From Gliomastix tumulicola (Eukaryota > Ascomycota > Sordariomycetes > Hypocreales > Bionectriaceae), in assembly GCA_001599755.1 (NCBI GenBank), contig BCHX01000006.1, forward strand, positions 3,025,336-3,089,335: 64,000 nt of DNA, in the 5' to 3' direction. Below, piece after piece: positions 23,186 through 34,411 of this stretch. A program made the position numbers and the translations under genes. The notes under the pieces are model-generated. The model did no database searches and had not been told where the DNA came from. It worked only from the letters and a program-made list of their open reading frames with translations. Each line of letters opens with the position of its first letter. The stretch's first letter is position 1.

Positions 23186-24562
23186 ATGCCATCCGACTGT
23201 GATCCCAAGCTTCGTCCACCCAACATGTCGCCCAGCCGAGTTGCAGAGAACCCGCTGCAAACCTCCCAGTATCCTCAATCAATACCGCCTGGGACCTATA
23301 TCGAAGAAGATGCCTACGGTCTCGAGGCTCTGGAGAGCTACGCCGAGGGAGGCTACCACCCAGTGCATCTCGGAGACTGCCTGGGTGTCGACGGCCGCTA
23401 CCGCGTGATCCACAAGCTCGGCTTCGGAAGCTTCTCTACCGTCTGGCTCTGCCGAGACACCAAGAAGGAGAGATACGTGGCGCTGAAGATCGCGACGGCC
23501 GATGCTGCTGCCGAGTACGGGTTCAGTCTTTCTATCCCTCGATCTGAGTGCACTGCTCCTCCGCTGGGACACTTCACGATCGATGGGCCAAACGGACTGC
23601 ATCGGTGTATCGTGTTTCCCTTCCTGGGGCCACGGGTGTCGGACGTGGAGGCACTCAGTCCGTTCATGAAGCTCGAGAAGAAGAAGATTGGACCGATGCT
23701 GCGGAAGCTCGCGTTTCAGACAGTGAACGCCATGAAGTTTTTGCATAGGAACGGAATTGCTCATGGAGGTGCGCTTTTGTCGAACGCAACGATCACATGG
23801 CCAGAGTGAAACTAACATCATGTAGACTTCCGTCCAGCCAATATCTTGCTCAAGCTCATGAATCTTGACAACCTCACCGAGGCAGAGCTATTCTCAATCA
23901 TCGGCGAGCCAAAACGGTCTGTGATTCGCTCCAAAGATGAGCAGGGGAGACTGCCCGAAGGCTCCCCTATGTACCTCGTCTCTTCGGCGAATCTCCAGAA
24001 CATCGACGTCAAGTATCTGACCGGCGAGGTCTGTGTTGTTGACTTTGGCGAAGCATACCACCTCACGGAACCGCCATTCGCCACGGGCATCCCCGAGACA
24101 TATCTGCCCCCCGAGCTCCTAGTACCAGCGGACGAGACGGGAGAAGAGCCCATCGACGGCTTCGCTGCGGAGCTCTGGGCCCTCGGTTGCACCCTCTTCG
24201 AGATCCGTATGCAGGCTCCTCTCTTCTACATGCTATTCGGAGAGGACGAGATCCTGACCGAGATGGTCGCCCTCTTTGGCAAACCCCACGCCCAGCTCTG
24301 GCGGAGATGGGCAGACCGAGGGGCGTACTTTACCGAGGATGGTTTGCCCCTCTCACCGCTGCCCGAGCTAAGCCTCGAGGATCTGCTGGCCGAGCCTCTG
24401 CAGATGAGCGAGGTCGAGAAGAACGGCAACCATAAAGTGTGTGAGATGGATGAGGAGGAGCGTAGGCTGTTCATTGATCTGCTGTGTGGGATTATGCAGT
24501 TTGTGCCTGAGAAGCGGGCTACTCTGGATGACATTCTTGAGCATGAGTGGTTTCAGCTGTAG
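23186..24562 (+). CDS. SRPK-like (SR-protein kinase family) serine/threonine kinase
   Basis: Two exons (23186-23768, 23826-24562) joined by a 57-bp intron give about 439 residues. A second in-frame ATG at 23225 has a better Kozak context and may be the true start (426 aa). The kinase signatures are clear: glycine loop KLGFGSFSTVWL, ATP-lysine K101 in YVALKIA, catalytic-loop HGD (H193, G194, D195) in IAHGDFRPANILL created across the splice junction, and DFG at D267 in VVDFGEAY. The GPNGLHRC..LGPRVSDV region, the PPELL segment and the C-terminal PEKRATLDDILEHEWF are typical of fungal SRPK relatives. The oddity is between K101 and the GPNG motif: only about 30 residues, where relatives from memory have about 50-55, so most of helix C with its Glu appears lost. 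Fungal SRPK-like paralogues are numerous and mostly uncharacterised; activity is uncertain. Confidence 0.88.
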
Positions 24563-24733
24563 AAATACGACTCATGATGGATAGGTCTAGCTTCTAAGAA
24601 TTCTATGGGAGTTACTTTGATCAAGCATAGCACGACAGAAGAATTGCATACTTGAAGAACTGCTTTGTATCCTAGGAGTCATGTAGGTAGATGGTCATGA
24701 ATATCATTGAAACTACTGGCCCTTGATTCAGGT

Positions 24734-25663
24734 CTAGTTGAGAAAATCACCGCCAGTCGTCTTCAACATGTTGTTATAGTACGACTGGAAGTTGAGCCAA
24801 CCCCGCGAACGAGTCCCGATCCTTTCCGCTGTGAACTTGGCCGTCTCATGGTCAATCTCCTTCACGGGGTACTTGTCGCCCTGGGCGGAGACGACGGCAT
24901 CAATGGCCAGCTGGCTCTGGCAGCACTTGTCGAAGCAGATAAACCAGAATGCCGCCTCATCGATCGTCTCACCCACCGACAGCAGGCCGTGGTTCTGCAG
25001 GATACAGACCTTGTCCTGGTAGCGCAGCGTCCTGGAGATGGCCTTGCCCTCGTCCGTCGACAGCACCACACCTCCATACTCAAGGTTGACGCTGTGCGCG
25101 TCGTAGAAGCGGAGCGAGTCCTGCGTCAGCGGCGGCAGCGGCTTCCCAAAGACAGAGTACGCCTTCCCGTAGACGGTATGCGCGTGGCAGATGGCGTTGA
25201 TGTGCGGGTGCGCCTTGTGAATCTCGGAGTGAATCTGGAAGCCCGCGGCGTTGACGGCGTGGTCGCCCTCGATGATCTCGGCCTCCTCGTTGACGCAGAC
25301 GAGGTCCGAGACGCGGATGTCGGCAAAGTGCATCGTGTACGGGTTGATCCAGAAGTGCCTCGGGTTAATCGGGTCCCGGAGCGACATGTGGCCCGCCACG
25401 CCCTCGTCGTATCCGCGGGCGGCGAAGACGCGGAACGCGCAGGCGAGGTGCTCCTTGCAGTAGCGCTGCTCGTCCTCCTTGGACGCGAAGGTCGGGTATG
25501 TGGGCACGGCGCGGCGACCGTCTTTGGTCTGGGCGCCGACGGCGATGGACTCCATGTCGGAGCCGGTCTTGTCGAAGACGTTGGTCCGGGAGTCCGTCAC
25601 CGTGACCGGCTTGACGGCCGGGGCCGGCTCGGGCTTGAGGTCGGAGGCTGAGATGGGCGTCAT
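24734..25663 (-). CDS. Class II aldolase/adducin-family protein
   Basis: A single exon of 309 residues. The fold signatures are GHMSLRDP (residues 91-98), then the metal-binding HAH (H160 and H162) and QNHG (H225), with a candidate acidic residue in HSEIH (E147). In the family (L-fuculose-1-phosphate aldolase, L-ribulose-5-phosphate 4-epimerase, adducin head) three histidines hold a catalytic zinc. All are present, so an active enzyme is plausible. Fungal members of this type are usually annotated only by domain and their substrate is unknown. There is no signal peptide; it is probably cytosolic. A TATATATA box lies 130 bp upstream of the ATG. It sits next to a Zn2Cys6 regulator gene on the same strand, but no pathway partner is obvious. 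Confidence 0.92.
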   Translation of the reverse strand: MTPISASDLKPEPAPAVKPVTVTDSRTNVFDKTGSDMESIAVGAQTKDGRRAVPTYPTFASKEDEQRYCKEHLACAFRVFAARGYDEGVAGHMSLRDPINPRHFWINPYTMHFADIRVSDLVCVNEEAEIIEGDHAVNAAGFQIHSEIHKAHPHINAICHAHTVYGKAYSVFGKPLPPLTQDSLRFYDAHSVNLEYGGVVLSTDEGKAISRTLRYQDKVCILQNHGLLSVGETIDEAAFWFICFDKCCQSQLAIDAVVSAQGDKYPVKEIDHETAKFTAERIGTRSRGWLNFQSYYNNMLKTTGGDFLN

Positions 25664-25792
25664 GATGTGCTGTGTTTATCGTGTGATGAACTTTGTGATC
25701 CTGTAGGTTCGGATTTCGCTTGAATTCGCTTGAGTTACAGTCCGGAATAGATCCCGAGACTCAGGATCGAGACAGGTGTCCCAGCTACATCA

Positions 25793-25800
25793 TATATATA
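25793..25800 (-). promoter_or_regulatory. TATA box of the class II aldolase gene
   Basis: A TATATATA run about 130 bp upstream of the aldolase start codon on the minus strand. Distance and isolation fit a core promoter; no transcript data are available. Confidence 0.45.
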
Positions 25801-26169
25801 CCCCGATTCATCCCATACGAACCTACAGTCTGCACCTGATGGCATCGCCGCTCATGCTCTTCCCCCAGATCGCCATCCCCCGCGAAGCACCAGACACCGG
25901 AATGTCCGAGCCTGGGGGCGGAAACCCCGCATCCTCGGACGTGCTCCGGGGTGAACTGTGGCTCCGCACAAGCCTCCCCCATGACAGTTCCGGAGCTGCT
26001 CCGAGTTTTCTGAGGGGACTCACCAGGGATGCAGGGCAAGGATACGTCAAGTGACGCAACTTTCTTATCAAAGTGCTCATGGGTTGGCTGCATAGACAAG
26101 GGGCCTGGTATGCCGGAATATCCGCATGACAGATGGACATGGTCACTATGAGGCTCTAGCTCTACTCCA

Positions 26170-28531
26170 TCACCCTGTCGACAGGATAGCCTGCCAGTCA
26201 AAATTTGTCCAGTCAAAGTCCTGCCAATCCATGCCATCGATCGTAAAAGCCTCGGACACGGGCCCCATCAAAGCCTCAGAGAGCCCCCCGGCCACATTCC
26301 CTCTCTCACTGGCCCAGAGCTCGATGTTCGCCTCCCCAACCTCCTCAGCCCCGAGCGCCTGAAACTCGGAACCTCCAGCTGACTCGAGCCCCGGAGCGCC
26401 GAGAGCTGGAGGCACGAGCAATGACGACGGCTGGTGGAAGGCGTGCTGCGGCTGCTGCTGCTGCTGTTGCTGTCCGAGGAGTCCGAGCACGCGCGACGCG
26501 AGGGTCCGGAATACGCCCAGATGTTTCCCGACGACGCGCCACTCCTCCGAGATGTACGCCAGCATGTCGACGCACGCCCGGATCGACTCCTCGATGAGGG
26601 CGGGACAGCTCTGCTGCTGCTGCTCCCACTGCTGGTGGCTCCGGACCGAGTCGTACCAGGTCAGGCCGCAGTAGAGCACGCTGAAGCCGGCGGACATGAT
26701 GTCGTGCACGCAGGACCAATTCATGACGAGACGGTCGCTGGCGCGGAGCTCCTGGTAGCAGCGGGTGATGCCCATTGACGCCTTGAGACAGCCGTCAAGG
26801 TGGGACTCGAGCTGGGATCCCGTTACCTGGGTGATCCTGTCCGGCTGGATGAGTGCCCGGACGCACTTGAGCCTTTCACGGTAGTAGTTCAAGTCCCTCC
26901 ACTGATCTGTCTCATAGACACTTCTACAAACTCCGAGACCGGGGATGGCCAGTCTCCAGTCGTCGAGCTCACCCAGCACCTTTGATGTTTTTGCCTCGAG
27001 ATCATCATCCATACCATTGGAGCCGGAAGGTCTCCGCCTGTAGAGGTCCGTGCGGATCTTTGTTGTTATTCGACGGAGCTGGATATGCCTCCTTTGGATG
27101 GACGTCTCGGACAAGCCCCGAAGATCCTGCTCCTCGATGGAGTGCGCCTCAACCAGGTCATCATCCGCGTCAAAGGGCATCTGCAAACGGAAGTCAGCAC
27201 CGGCAAGATCGACATGGAGCGGCGGCGGACGAACCTCAACCTCGATCTCATCCTCCTCGATCGCAATTGGCCGGCCCAGCATGGAGCTACTGTGCCTATC
27301 GCATATGTAGGACGTCCAGAACACTCTCCGGCGCAGCTGATCCTCGATGGGCTTCAGCTTCATGCTGCTCTTCTTGTGGTATCTGTTCTCTATGCATATC
27401 CGCATCGAGATTCGGGTCAAGTCCCACATGTTGCCGACTATCCCAGGTCAGTACTTCATTCTTGCCATGCCCAAGGGGAGGGGTGGTGGACAGTGAGGCC
27501 TACTTCCATTGGCATCATGCACAGAGAATATGACGAGCTGCAGGAGACTCTGGACATGTTCCAAGCCGCCGAAACCGAGGGCATCGTCCACCCACTGCTT
27601 TGCTTTCGCATAGTAGTTTATTGGGGGGATCGGGTGCTGCCCTCTTCGATACAGGGACACGGCGCCCACGGCAAACACCATGTGTATTCTGAAGCTGGCC
27701 AGGCCACTCATCGACACGTCAGGTGAGTACAGGTCCTTCAAATCACGGAACAGTGTCGAGCGCAAGAGGAACGGATGAAGCAGGTGAGAGCCGGTGAGAC
27801 TGGAGGTTGGCACATCAGCATGGCATGGGGGCCGGATGGACGGATGACGGTTCTTTGGATGGTCAGCGACGTACTATGATTCCAGCAGCTGGCTTGCCAC
27901 CTCGAACGAGGGATGAGGCGCAGGTACTGCTTCCACTTGCGACGACTCGGCGTGCTGGCGATGTGTCTCCTCGCCCATCGAGTACAGAGGGCTGTCGCCC
28001 GTTCGGGCGGTCACTCCCGCTTCTACCAGCCTAGCCACACTGCTTGACTCAGTCATCGCTTGCTGCTAGAAAGGGGGGGGGGCATGTCACTGCCATACCT
28101 GACCACGCTGCCCTCGCCATGGTAGGCAAGGTGAGACAGATGACTCGGCGAATTGGACGCCTGACTGCCCTCAATGCGCTCCGTACTACTGCGACTCGCG
28201 CTCTCCAGCGCGGCGCTCAGTCTCGAGGCCCGATCCCGCAGCTCGTCGGCATAGCTGGACGTACGTCGTCAGTATCAATCGCGTTGCATCAACAGAGGGC
28301 CACCCATCATCCCATACCTCCTGGAATACTCCTTGCCGGTCCTGATGTCGATATTGATGCATTCCGACTTGGATCGATGGCAGCTGCGACATGATACAGG
28401 GGTATCGTCGCACTTGAGGTGGAGGGTATGATATCAGCACGCGTGAGGGGAAGGGCGCATGGTGCTCGGCGGCTCACCTTGAGCTTCTTCACCCGACATC
28501 TCTTGCAGGCAAGGAAGATACTGTTGGCCAT
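26170..28531 (-). CDS. Zn2Cys6 fungal-type transcription factor
   Basis: Six exons (28531-28478, 28412-28318, 28254-28099, 28030-27875, 27799-27504, 27437-26170) with matching phases give about 674 residues. The zinc cluster is split by the first intron: C9, C12, C19 | C26, C29, C36, with the basic RVKKLK between (C-x2-C-x6-C-x6-C-x2-C-x6-C). A short coiled coil follows (YADELRDRASRLSAALES). The middle holds the fungal-specific regulatory domain, with the landmark QSLLQLVIFSVHDANG..GNMWDLTRISMRICIE and RRRVFWTSYICDR. A Gln tract lies near 26448-26473. The C-terminus repeats DW/DF pairs (MDWQDFDWTNFDWQAI), a probable acidic-aromatic activation region. The target genes are not evident. The start lies 411 bp from the start of another Zn2Cys6 gene on the opposite strand, so the two share an upstream region. 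Confidence 0.9.
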
Positions 28532-28942
28532 ATTGCCCGAATCCCCCGCCCGACGGTCGAGGATGATAATCTGTCTCGAGGGCGTGGCTCACGCATCACG
28601 GAGGGCGGCGCGTTGCAGATAATTCAAACAGCTACAGACATGTACATACATACATCCGTCCCCAAAAAATCATCTGGTATCATGCAATGGAACATACATC
28701 CGTTTCACTGCAACCACCCGCCACATCCAGTGTGCCCTCCTCCGTAGCTTAGTCACATGGTTGGGTTGCCTTCTGGAGAAGACGAAGAGGAGAAGGAGGA
28801 GGAGGAGGAGGAGGAGGTGTGTCGTTGGTGGCGGAAACATGCACCCGCTACCCGCTTTGCGGACTCCTTCACTCTTCGGATCGACTCTTCCGCCTCTTTC
28901 GTTCGTTCTGGGTTGAAGCAATCGAGGCAGCTCATCGGATGA
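28532..28942. promoter_or_regulatory. Shared bidirectional promoter of two Zn2Cys6 regulator genes
   Basis: These 411 bp separate the two divergent start codons and contain no gene of their own. They hold a GGA microsatellite (about 28784-28817). With so little space, core elements of the two promoters are likely to be shared or interleaved. Inference from position only. Confidence 0.5.
28784..28817. repeat. GGA/GAA microsatellite
   Basis: A purine-only tract dominated by GGA triplets in the shared upstream region of the divergent regulators. Length polymorphism between strains would be expected. Confidence 0.8.
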
Positions 28943-31036
28943 ATGAAATCAAAAATCATGGTGAAGAAATCGACGGAAGCGTCAAAAAGCCCGCGGGTCG
29001 CTCAAAAGGCACGTCGTGTCCATGCCAACGTCAAAAGCTCCGATGTCCCCGACGCAGACGGGACGCACGATGTTGCTATGCCTTACCCCGATCCGCGACG
29101 GCAGGTGATTGTGTGCCAGCGATGCCGGAAGAAGAAGATCAAGGTAGTATTCTCCTTCTCTTTCGTATTCTTTCACCGTGATGTATCACCGTGTCTGACA
29201 TCTTGGACTAGTGTGATCTTCAGGTGCCTCAGTGTGGCGCCTGTGCTCGGGCTGGACAGCCATGTGTGGCCTCCAGGTTGGCCTCGAACGACGCCACAGT
29301 CGCGTCAGCGTTAGGGTACATATTTCCGCCTGCAACCTTTTGAGGACATGGCTGACATAATCCCGACTTCAGACCGGTAGAGACCCTCGAGGCAGAAGTA
29401 GCCGGTCTTGAAGAGAGGGTGGCTCGACTGTCCGAGGGTTACGACCCCTTTGGCACACCAGTTGAATCGAACCCTTCGCCTCTGGCTGGGAGTTATCTAG
29501 AACCGGCTTCTAGTATTGACTGGAGTACCGTCGGCGGCTCAGGGGCTGGCACATTCCACCGTGGCCTGGCTGTTGGCCTGAAGGACATGATCCAGTATGC
29601 CGTCGCTGTGGCCAATGACCATCCGTATCGGTCATCCAATGCTACTGCGTCAGCGAACATCACCCACACGCAGTCCATATTGCCAGGCCATCCACTTCTA
29701 GAGGCCTACCTCGAGTCTTACCTGCAAAACATCCAGACTGCACTGCCCTTTTTAGAAGAGGACCGCATCCGCCAGGAGTTCCGGAAGGCATCGAGCAGCC
29801 AAACAGACACCCAAGAGCAGTCTCCTGTCTTACTCCTTGTATTGGCACTGGGAGCCATCTTATCGAGAGATCAGGGGTCGTCAGCATCCTTTCACGGCAT
29901 GCAGCTCTTCCTGCTTGCCACGCAGAACTTCCACATCGTCACTTCGGAGACGACTTACGAGACGGTACAGTTGCTCCTGCTCTGCACCCTGTTCTCCATG
30001 TTCAACCCCTGTGGTGGAAGCACTTGGCATCTCGTGGGACTGGCTGTCCAGACGTGCGTAACCCTAGGTCTGCACCGTCAGGTGTCAGAGGGGAGGGGTG
30101 AGAGCATTGAAGTGGCTGGGTTCTGGTCTGTGTATACTCTGGATAGGTAAGACTTCAACGATTTGTGCTTGGAAGCCGGATAGCTGACAATCGGCGTATA
30201 GACTGGTGTCTCTCGCTCTGGGTCGCCCATTTGGTATTCCAGGTGATGAAATCACGACGTCTATTCCGGTATGAATATTAGTACCATATTTGAAAGGTGG
30301 AAGGCTGACCATACCTCCTAGAAAGTGCAAGCCAGCAGCCAAGATTCGTACTTTGGATTCGAAGACTTGTGCAATCTTGCAGTCGCCGCATCATCAGATC
30401 GAAAAGGGGGAACACGACTCACGTCACAGCGTCTGTCGTGTCTCCGGGAATCTCTCGGGGAAAACACTGCCCGCAACGACGGTAGGAAAGCTCTAGATCA
30501 GTCTCCAGTGCTGGCTGTAGCTCTAGCCTTCCAGATGGCCATTTTCGTGACAGGGCCATATGGTATGCGAGAGGATTCCGAAAAGTCCATGGCCGTCATA
30601 GAAGGGTTCAACATGCTGGCCGCCTTCCTGGAAGACAACTCGTTTGACATCCTCTTGTCATGCTGGACGGCGCCTTACGCTCTCTTTCACCTCGCTCTAC
30701 TTTGCCATCTTTCAAGGGCTATGAATCCCTCGTCCGTGGAGAGCATGGCGGCGGCTGATAAAGCAGCCGTAGGGAGGAGACTGAGCCGAGTGTCCATGAT
30801 GCTGAAGTCATACTGCTTCATCTTTCGAGGGCTGGAGGGTCTGCTCCTGCTGTACGAGAGCATCACGAACCCTGGCGAAGGCCGCGAGCTGGTGAGTTCT
30901 GACGACGATACGTTATCCTCGAGACTATGCGGTATTCTAACATCCGATGCAGGAGGCGAGATCTCTACAGGTTGTGGAGAACGAAACGACGAGAAACATA
31001 GTCCGCCTCGCTGCCAACGCCTCAAAGGAGCAGTAG
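28943..31036 (+). CDS. Zn2Cys6 fungal-type transcription factor
   Basis: Six exons (28943-29143, 29212-29315, 29373-30146, 30202-30268, 30322-30891, 30953-31036) give about 599 residues. The zinc cluster is split after KKKIK: C58, C61 | C68, C75, C78, C85, the classic spacing. It is followed by a leucine-rich coiled coil (VETLEAEVAGLEERVARL). The central regulatory domain shows QLLLLCTLFSMFNPCGGSTWHLVGLAVQTCVTLGLHR, split here as landmarks only, and the FWSVYTLDR..LALGRPFGIPGDEI segment characteristic of the fungal_trans family. The second donor is uncertain: 29316 (GTACAT) is used here, but 29277 (GTTGGC) keeps the same phase and shortens the protein by 13 residues. Targets unknown. Divergent from the regulator at 26170-28531. 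Confidence 0.88.
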
Positions 31037-31865
31037 CTGCGGGGAGCTGATGGAACACTGGGGTCTGGAACCCATCTTCTTCCTCGGCATGCCGGCTGTG
31101 TCATAATTCCAAATACCATCTCTATCCCACTGCTCTGGGTCTCAGATCGATTCATGATTCGGTGCTGCCCAAGTCTTGGGGGCCAGGGAAGAGTGGGAAG
31201 TTTCGTAGCCCTACATACCGTACCAAGCCCGAACCCCAGGGATCTGATAATAGTCCCGGAGCACGTCCAGAGACCAGGGCCAATGGCCGGAGATAGCCTC
31301 CGGCTGATAACCACGCCTCGGTGGCCAGGTGGCAGTGGACCCGGAATCTCCGAGTCACGGCGGATCCATGGTTCCGTTGCGAGATGGTGGTGCACTTATC
31401 CGCGCTCTGCGTGACGCCCTACTGGATACTAGTGCCGTGCCAAACACCACACACGCGTATGGACACCCTCTTAGCTCGTGTCTCTTGGTGTGTCCTAGCC
31501 CGCCGTTGTAGGAGGGATGGATGATGGGCAGGGTGCCCGCTTCCCTTCTTTTTCTCCAGTTCTCCAACTTCCTCCTCCTTCCTCACCTCCAATAGTTTAC
31601 CCCGTGGGGCATCGTCATGCTGTCGCTCGTGATGGGGGTGTAGATGGGGTTTCGGAGTCGAGACCGTATGCGTTGATACTCTACAACGGCATCCTCTTTA
31701 TAAAGCCCACCTGGTTCCCCCCCCCTCCCCTTCGATCCTGGTGCTTCTTCATCCCAAGTCGCAGGTGTCCTTCCCAAGAGCAGACATTTGCAACCCTCAG
31801 CTTCCCCTGATCACTCGGCCGGCAGTCCTTCCCCCCCCCCCCTTCCAGATCCTACATCTCTCAAG
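31037..31865. other. Intergenic region and promoter of the Dal5-like transporter
   Basis: About 830 bp without a supported gene. A TATAAAG lies at 31699-31705, 167 bp before the transporter ATG, followed by C-rich runs (31716-31732, 31830-31845) that probably belong to the 5' UTR. Confidence 0.45.
31699..31705 (+). promoter_or_regulatory. TATA box of the Dal5-like transporter gene
   Basis: TATAAAG 167 bp upstream of the ATG with pyrimidine-rich sequence between. Position suits a core promoter; unproven. Confidence 0.4.
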
Positions 31866-33761
31866 ATGGCGGCCAAATCCACGCATAGCAACGAGGCTCC
31901 CTCGGACGTCGAGAAGCATAAGGACGCGCAGATCGAGGCCGTGCCTGACTTGGACGACTTCGAGGGCGACATCACGGATGAGGTGGAGGCGAAGCGTATC
32001 CGGCGCAAGGTCGACTGGCGGCTGCTGCCCCTCCTTGTGCTGCTGTACACGCTTGCCTTCCTGGACCGAGTCAACATCGGCAATGCGCGGCTGTGGAACC
32101 TGGAGAAGGACCTGGGCATGGTGGGCAACCAGTACAACCTGTGTGTGATGAGTATGTCGGGCCCTCGTCCTTGTCTGTCCTATGGTAATGAGCTGACACC
32201 GAGGATACAGTCTTCTACATTCCGTATATCCTGTTCGGCATCCCGGCCAACATGATCCTGAGTCGCGTGCCTCCGCGATACTGGATTGGAGGACTGACAT
32301 TGGGATGGGGTAGTAAGTGGCATTGGTCGGTCCCTTGCGACGTGAAAGAATGAGACTAACTGACATGGCCTGCAGTCACCGTCCTGGCCGCTGGATTCGC
32401 CAAGACCTTTACCGGCCTGATGGTCGCCCGTGTGTTCATCGGTGTCTTCGAGGCGGGCATGTTCCCAGGTAGGATAATACAATACAATCCCCCTCTCCCC
32501 CCTGGCGGCACATCACCCACTCACACCCTTTGCAGGCTGCATGTACCTCATCAACACCTGGTACCGCCGCCACGAGCTCACGACGCGCATGGCCTGGTTC
32601 ATGGTCGCCAACGACATCGCGGGCGCGACGAGCGGCCTTCTCGGCGCCGGCCTGGGCTCCCTGCAGGGCACGGGCGGCTACTCGGGCTGGTCGTGGATCT
32701 TCTTCATCGAGGGCGCCTTCACGATCGTCGCGGCCTTCCTCGCCTTCCTCTTCATCCCGGCGTTCCCCGAGGAGAGCACGTGGCTGCCCGAGCACGAGAA
32801 GCAGTGGCTCGTCCGCCGCCTCCGGGCCGACGACGGGCGCAAGGGCAAGGAGATGGACATCCGGGGCGTCATCAGCGCGCTGAGGGACTGGAAGATCCTC
32901 GTCCCCGGCGTCTGCTACCTGGGCGTGTGCATCACGGCCTACTCCATCTCCGTCTTCTCGCCGACGATCCTGAGCACGTTTGGCTGGGGCAGCATCAAGA
33001 GCAACCTGCTCAGCTCGCCGATCCGCGTCGCGTCGGCGATTGTGTCCGTGTCGGCGGCCATCTGGTCGGACAAGGTCAAGAGGCGCGCGCCGTTTGTCAT
33101 TGGCGGCTATCTCGTGAGCATGATGGGCAACTTCCTCGTGATGCTCGTCAGCAACAGCAGCGTCCGGTACACGGGGCTGTACTTTACCGCGATCGGCATC
33201 TACGTCGCGCAGCCCATCATCATCGGATGGTACGTTACCATCACCATCATCAGAAAGACGTCGTCGTCGCAAATGGCGCACACCACACACACACATGCAG
33301 TATACTGACCGAGGCGCAAAAAAAACAGGGGTGTCAACCAGGTCGTCGGCCCCAACAAGCGCGGCGCTTCGACGGGCTTCACGAGCAGCATGGGGCAGAT
33401 CGGCGGCATCGTGTCGGCTCTCGCCTTTCCCAAGTCGGACGGCCCTATGTACGTGCCGGTAAGTACTACTTTTTCTGGTCTCTACCTTAAGTACCTAAGA
33501 GGATGAGATGTCCCGTGTCTCCGTCCCTGATGGCGTCTTGGCCGCTAACGTTATCGTCACTTCCTTCTTCGCTTGCAGGGTCTCTCAGTCAACATCGCCT
33601 TCATCGCGGCCGGACTCGTCGGCGCCGGGTCGCTCTGGCTCTTCCTGGGCTACGAGAACAAGGCGCGCGAGGCCGGGAAGCGCGACCATCTGCGTGCGCT
33701 GCCGCAGGACGAGCAGGAGAAGCTGGGCGAGAAGCACCCCGACTTCCGGTACACGCTGTAA
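31866..33761 (+). CDS. MFS anion:cation symporter, Dal5/allantoate-permease family
   Basis: Six exons (31866-32151, 32211-32312, 32376-32468, 32536-33229, 33329-33458, 33579-33761) give about 495 residues, the standard size. The N-terminal cytosolic tail ends in RKVDWRLLPLLVLLYTLAFLDRVNIGNAR, a hallmark of the ACS family (TC 2.A.1.14) of organic-anion symporters. Later landmarks are GVFEAGMFPGCMYL (across an exon join), the YSGWSWIFFIEGAFTI motif, and GVNQVVGPNKRG after the fifth join, all conserved in Dal5 and Tna1 relatives. About twelve membrane segments. Family substrates include allantoate, nicotinate, pantothenate and small carboxylates; the actual substrate cannot be told from sequence. 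Neighbouring regulators might control it, but there is no direct sign. Confidence 0.93.
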
Positions 33762-34411
33762 ATTTTTTGGCGAGCTTGCTTCGCTTACCTACTGGCTTTA
33801 ATTGGGGGCGGCGGCGGCGGCGGAATAATACTACAGCAGCAGCTGCAGCAGCACCTTACCTTAGTTATTACAGGGTGAGATTTTGGCCCTGCAGGTGGCT
33901 CGTATATCCCCGGCGAGAACGAGAAACAGCAAATCAGCGCGGCAGGAATCAGCGCGGGACCCTCCCACACGCTGCAGGCAGGCCGTCAATATCAAGACCG
34001 TCGTAATATTTGCTCTGGTATTTTTTCTTGTCTTATTATTGTGCCGTGTGCAGACGAGGTGGCTTGCTTCTCGGGCGTGCATCTCGCTCGAGGCAGCAAA
34101 TCAGAGGCTCGGCCGAGAGCCAGCCCCGCTCACAGTGTCTGTCACTTGCATAATGCATTCACCGACCGGAATGCTGAGCTGCTGCTGGCTGCCCTTTTTT
34201 CTCATTTCTGCACTTTTTTTTTTTTTTTTTCCTACTCTCCATCATATCTCACTCGTGCCCGCGTGACTGTCGCTCCCATCGCCCTCTTGTCGCGGGCCTT
34301 TTTTCCTCAACTGCGCGTTGCGTGTGCGGCCGGCACGAGAGACAGAGAGAGAGAGCGAGAGAGAGAGAGACTGTCGCTTATTTTGCACCAGCGGAATCAC
34401 AGCTGCCCGTC
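33762..34411. other. Intergenic region with poly-T and GA tracts upstream of the NLR gene
   Basis: About 650 bp without a gene. It carries a poly-T run (34214-34230) and a GA-rich microsatellite (about 34336-34370) that ends 40 bp before the NLR ATG and probably lies in its 5' UTR. The frame stays open upstream of the ATG through the GA tract, but no good in-frame start with family support is seen there. Confidence 0.5.
34336..34370. repeat. GA microsatellite in the NLR 5' flank
   Basis: A near-perfect GA repeat ending about 40 bp before the NLR start codon. It lies in an open frame continuous with the NLR, but no upstream start is convincing. Confidence 0.75.

Noticed and set aside
24707..25651. 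314-codon open frame antisense to the class II aldolase gene
   Set aside because: Mirror of a strongly supported enzyme gene; low-complexity Val/Arg/Asp-rich translation typical of antisense shadows.
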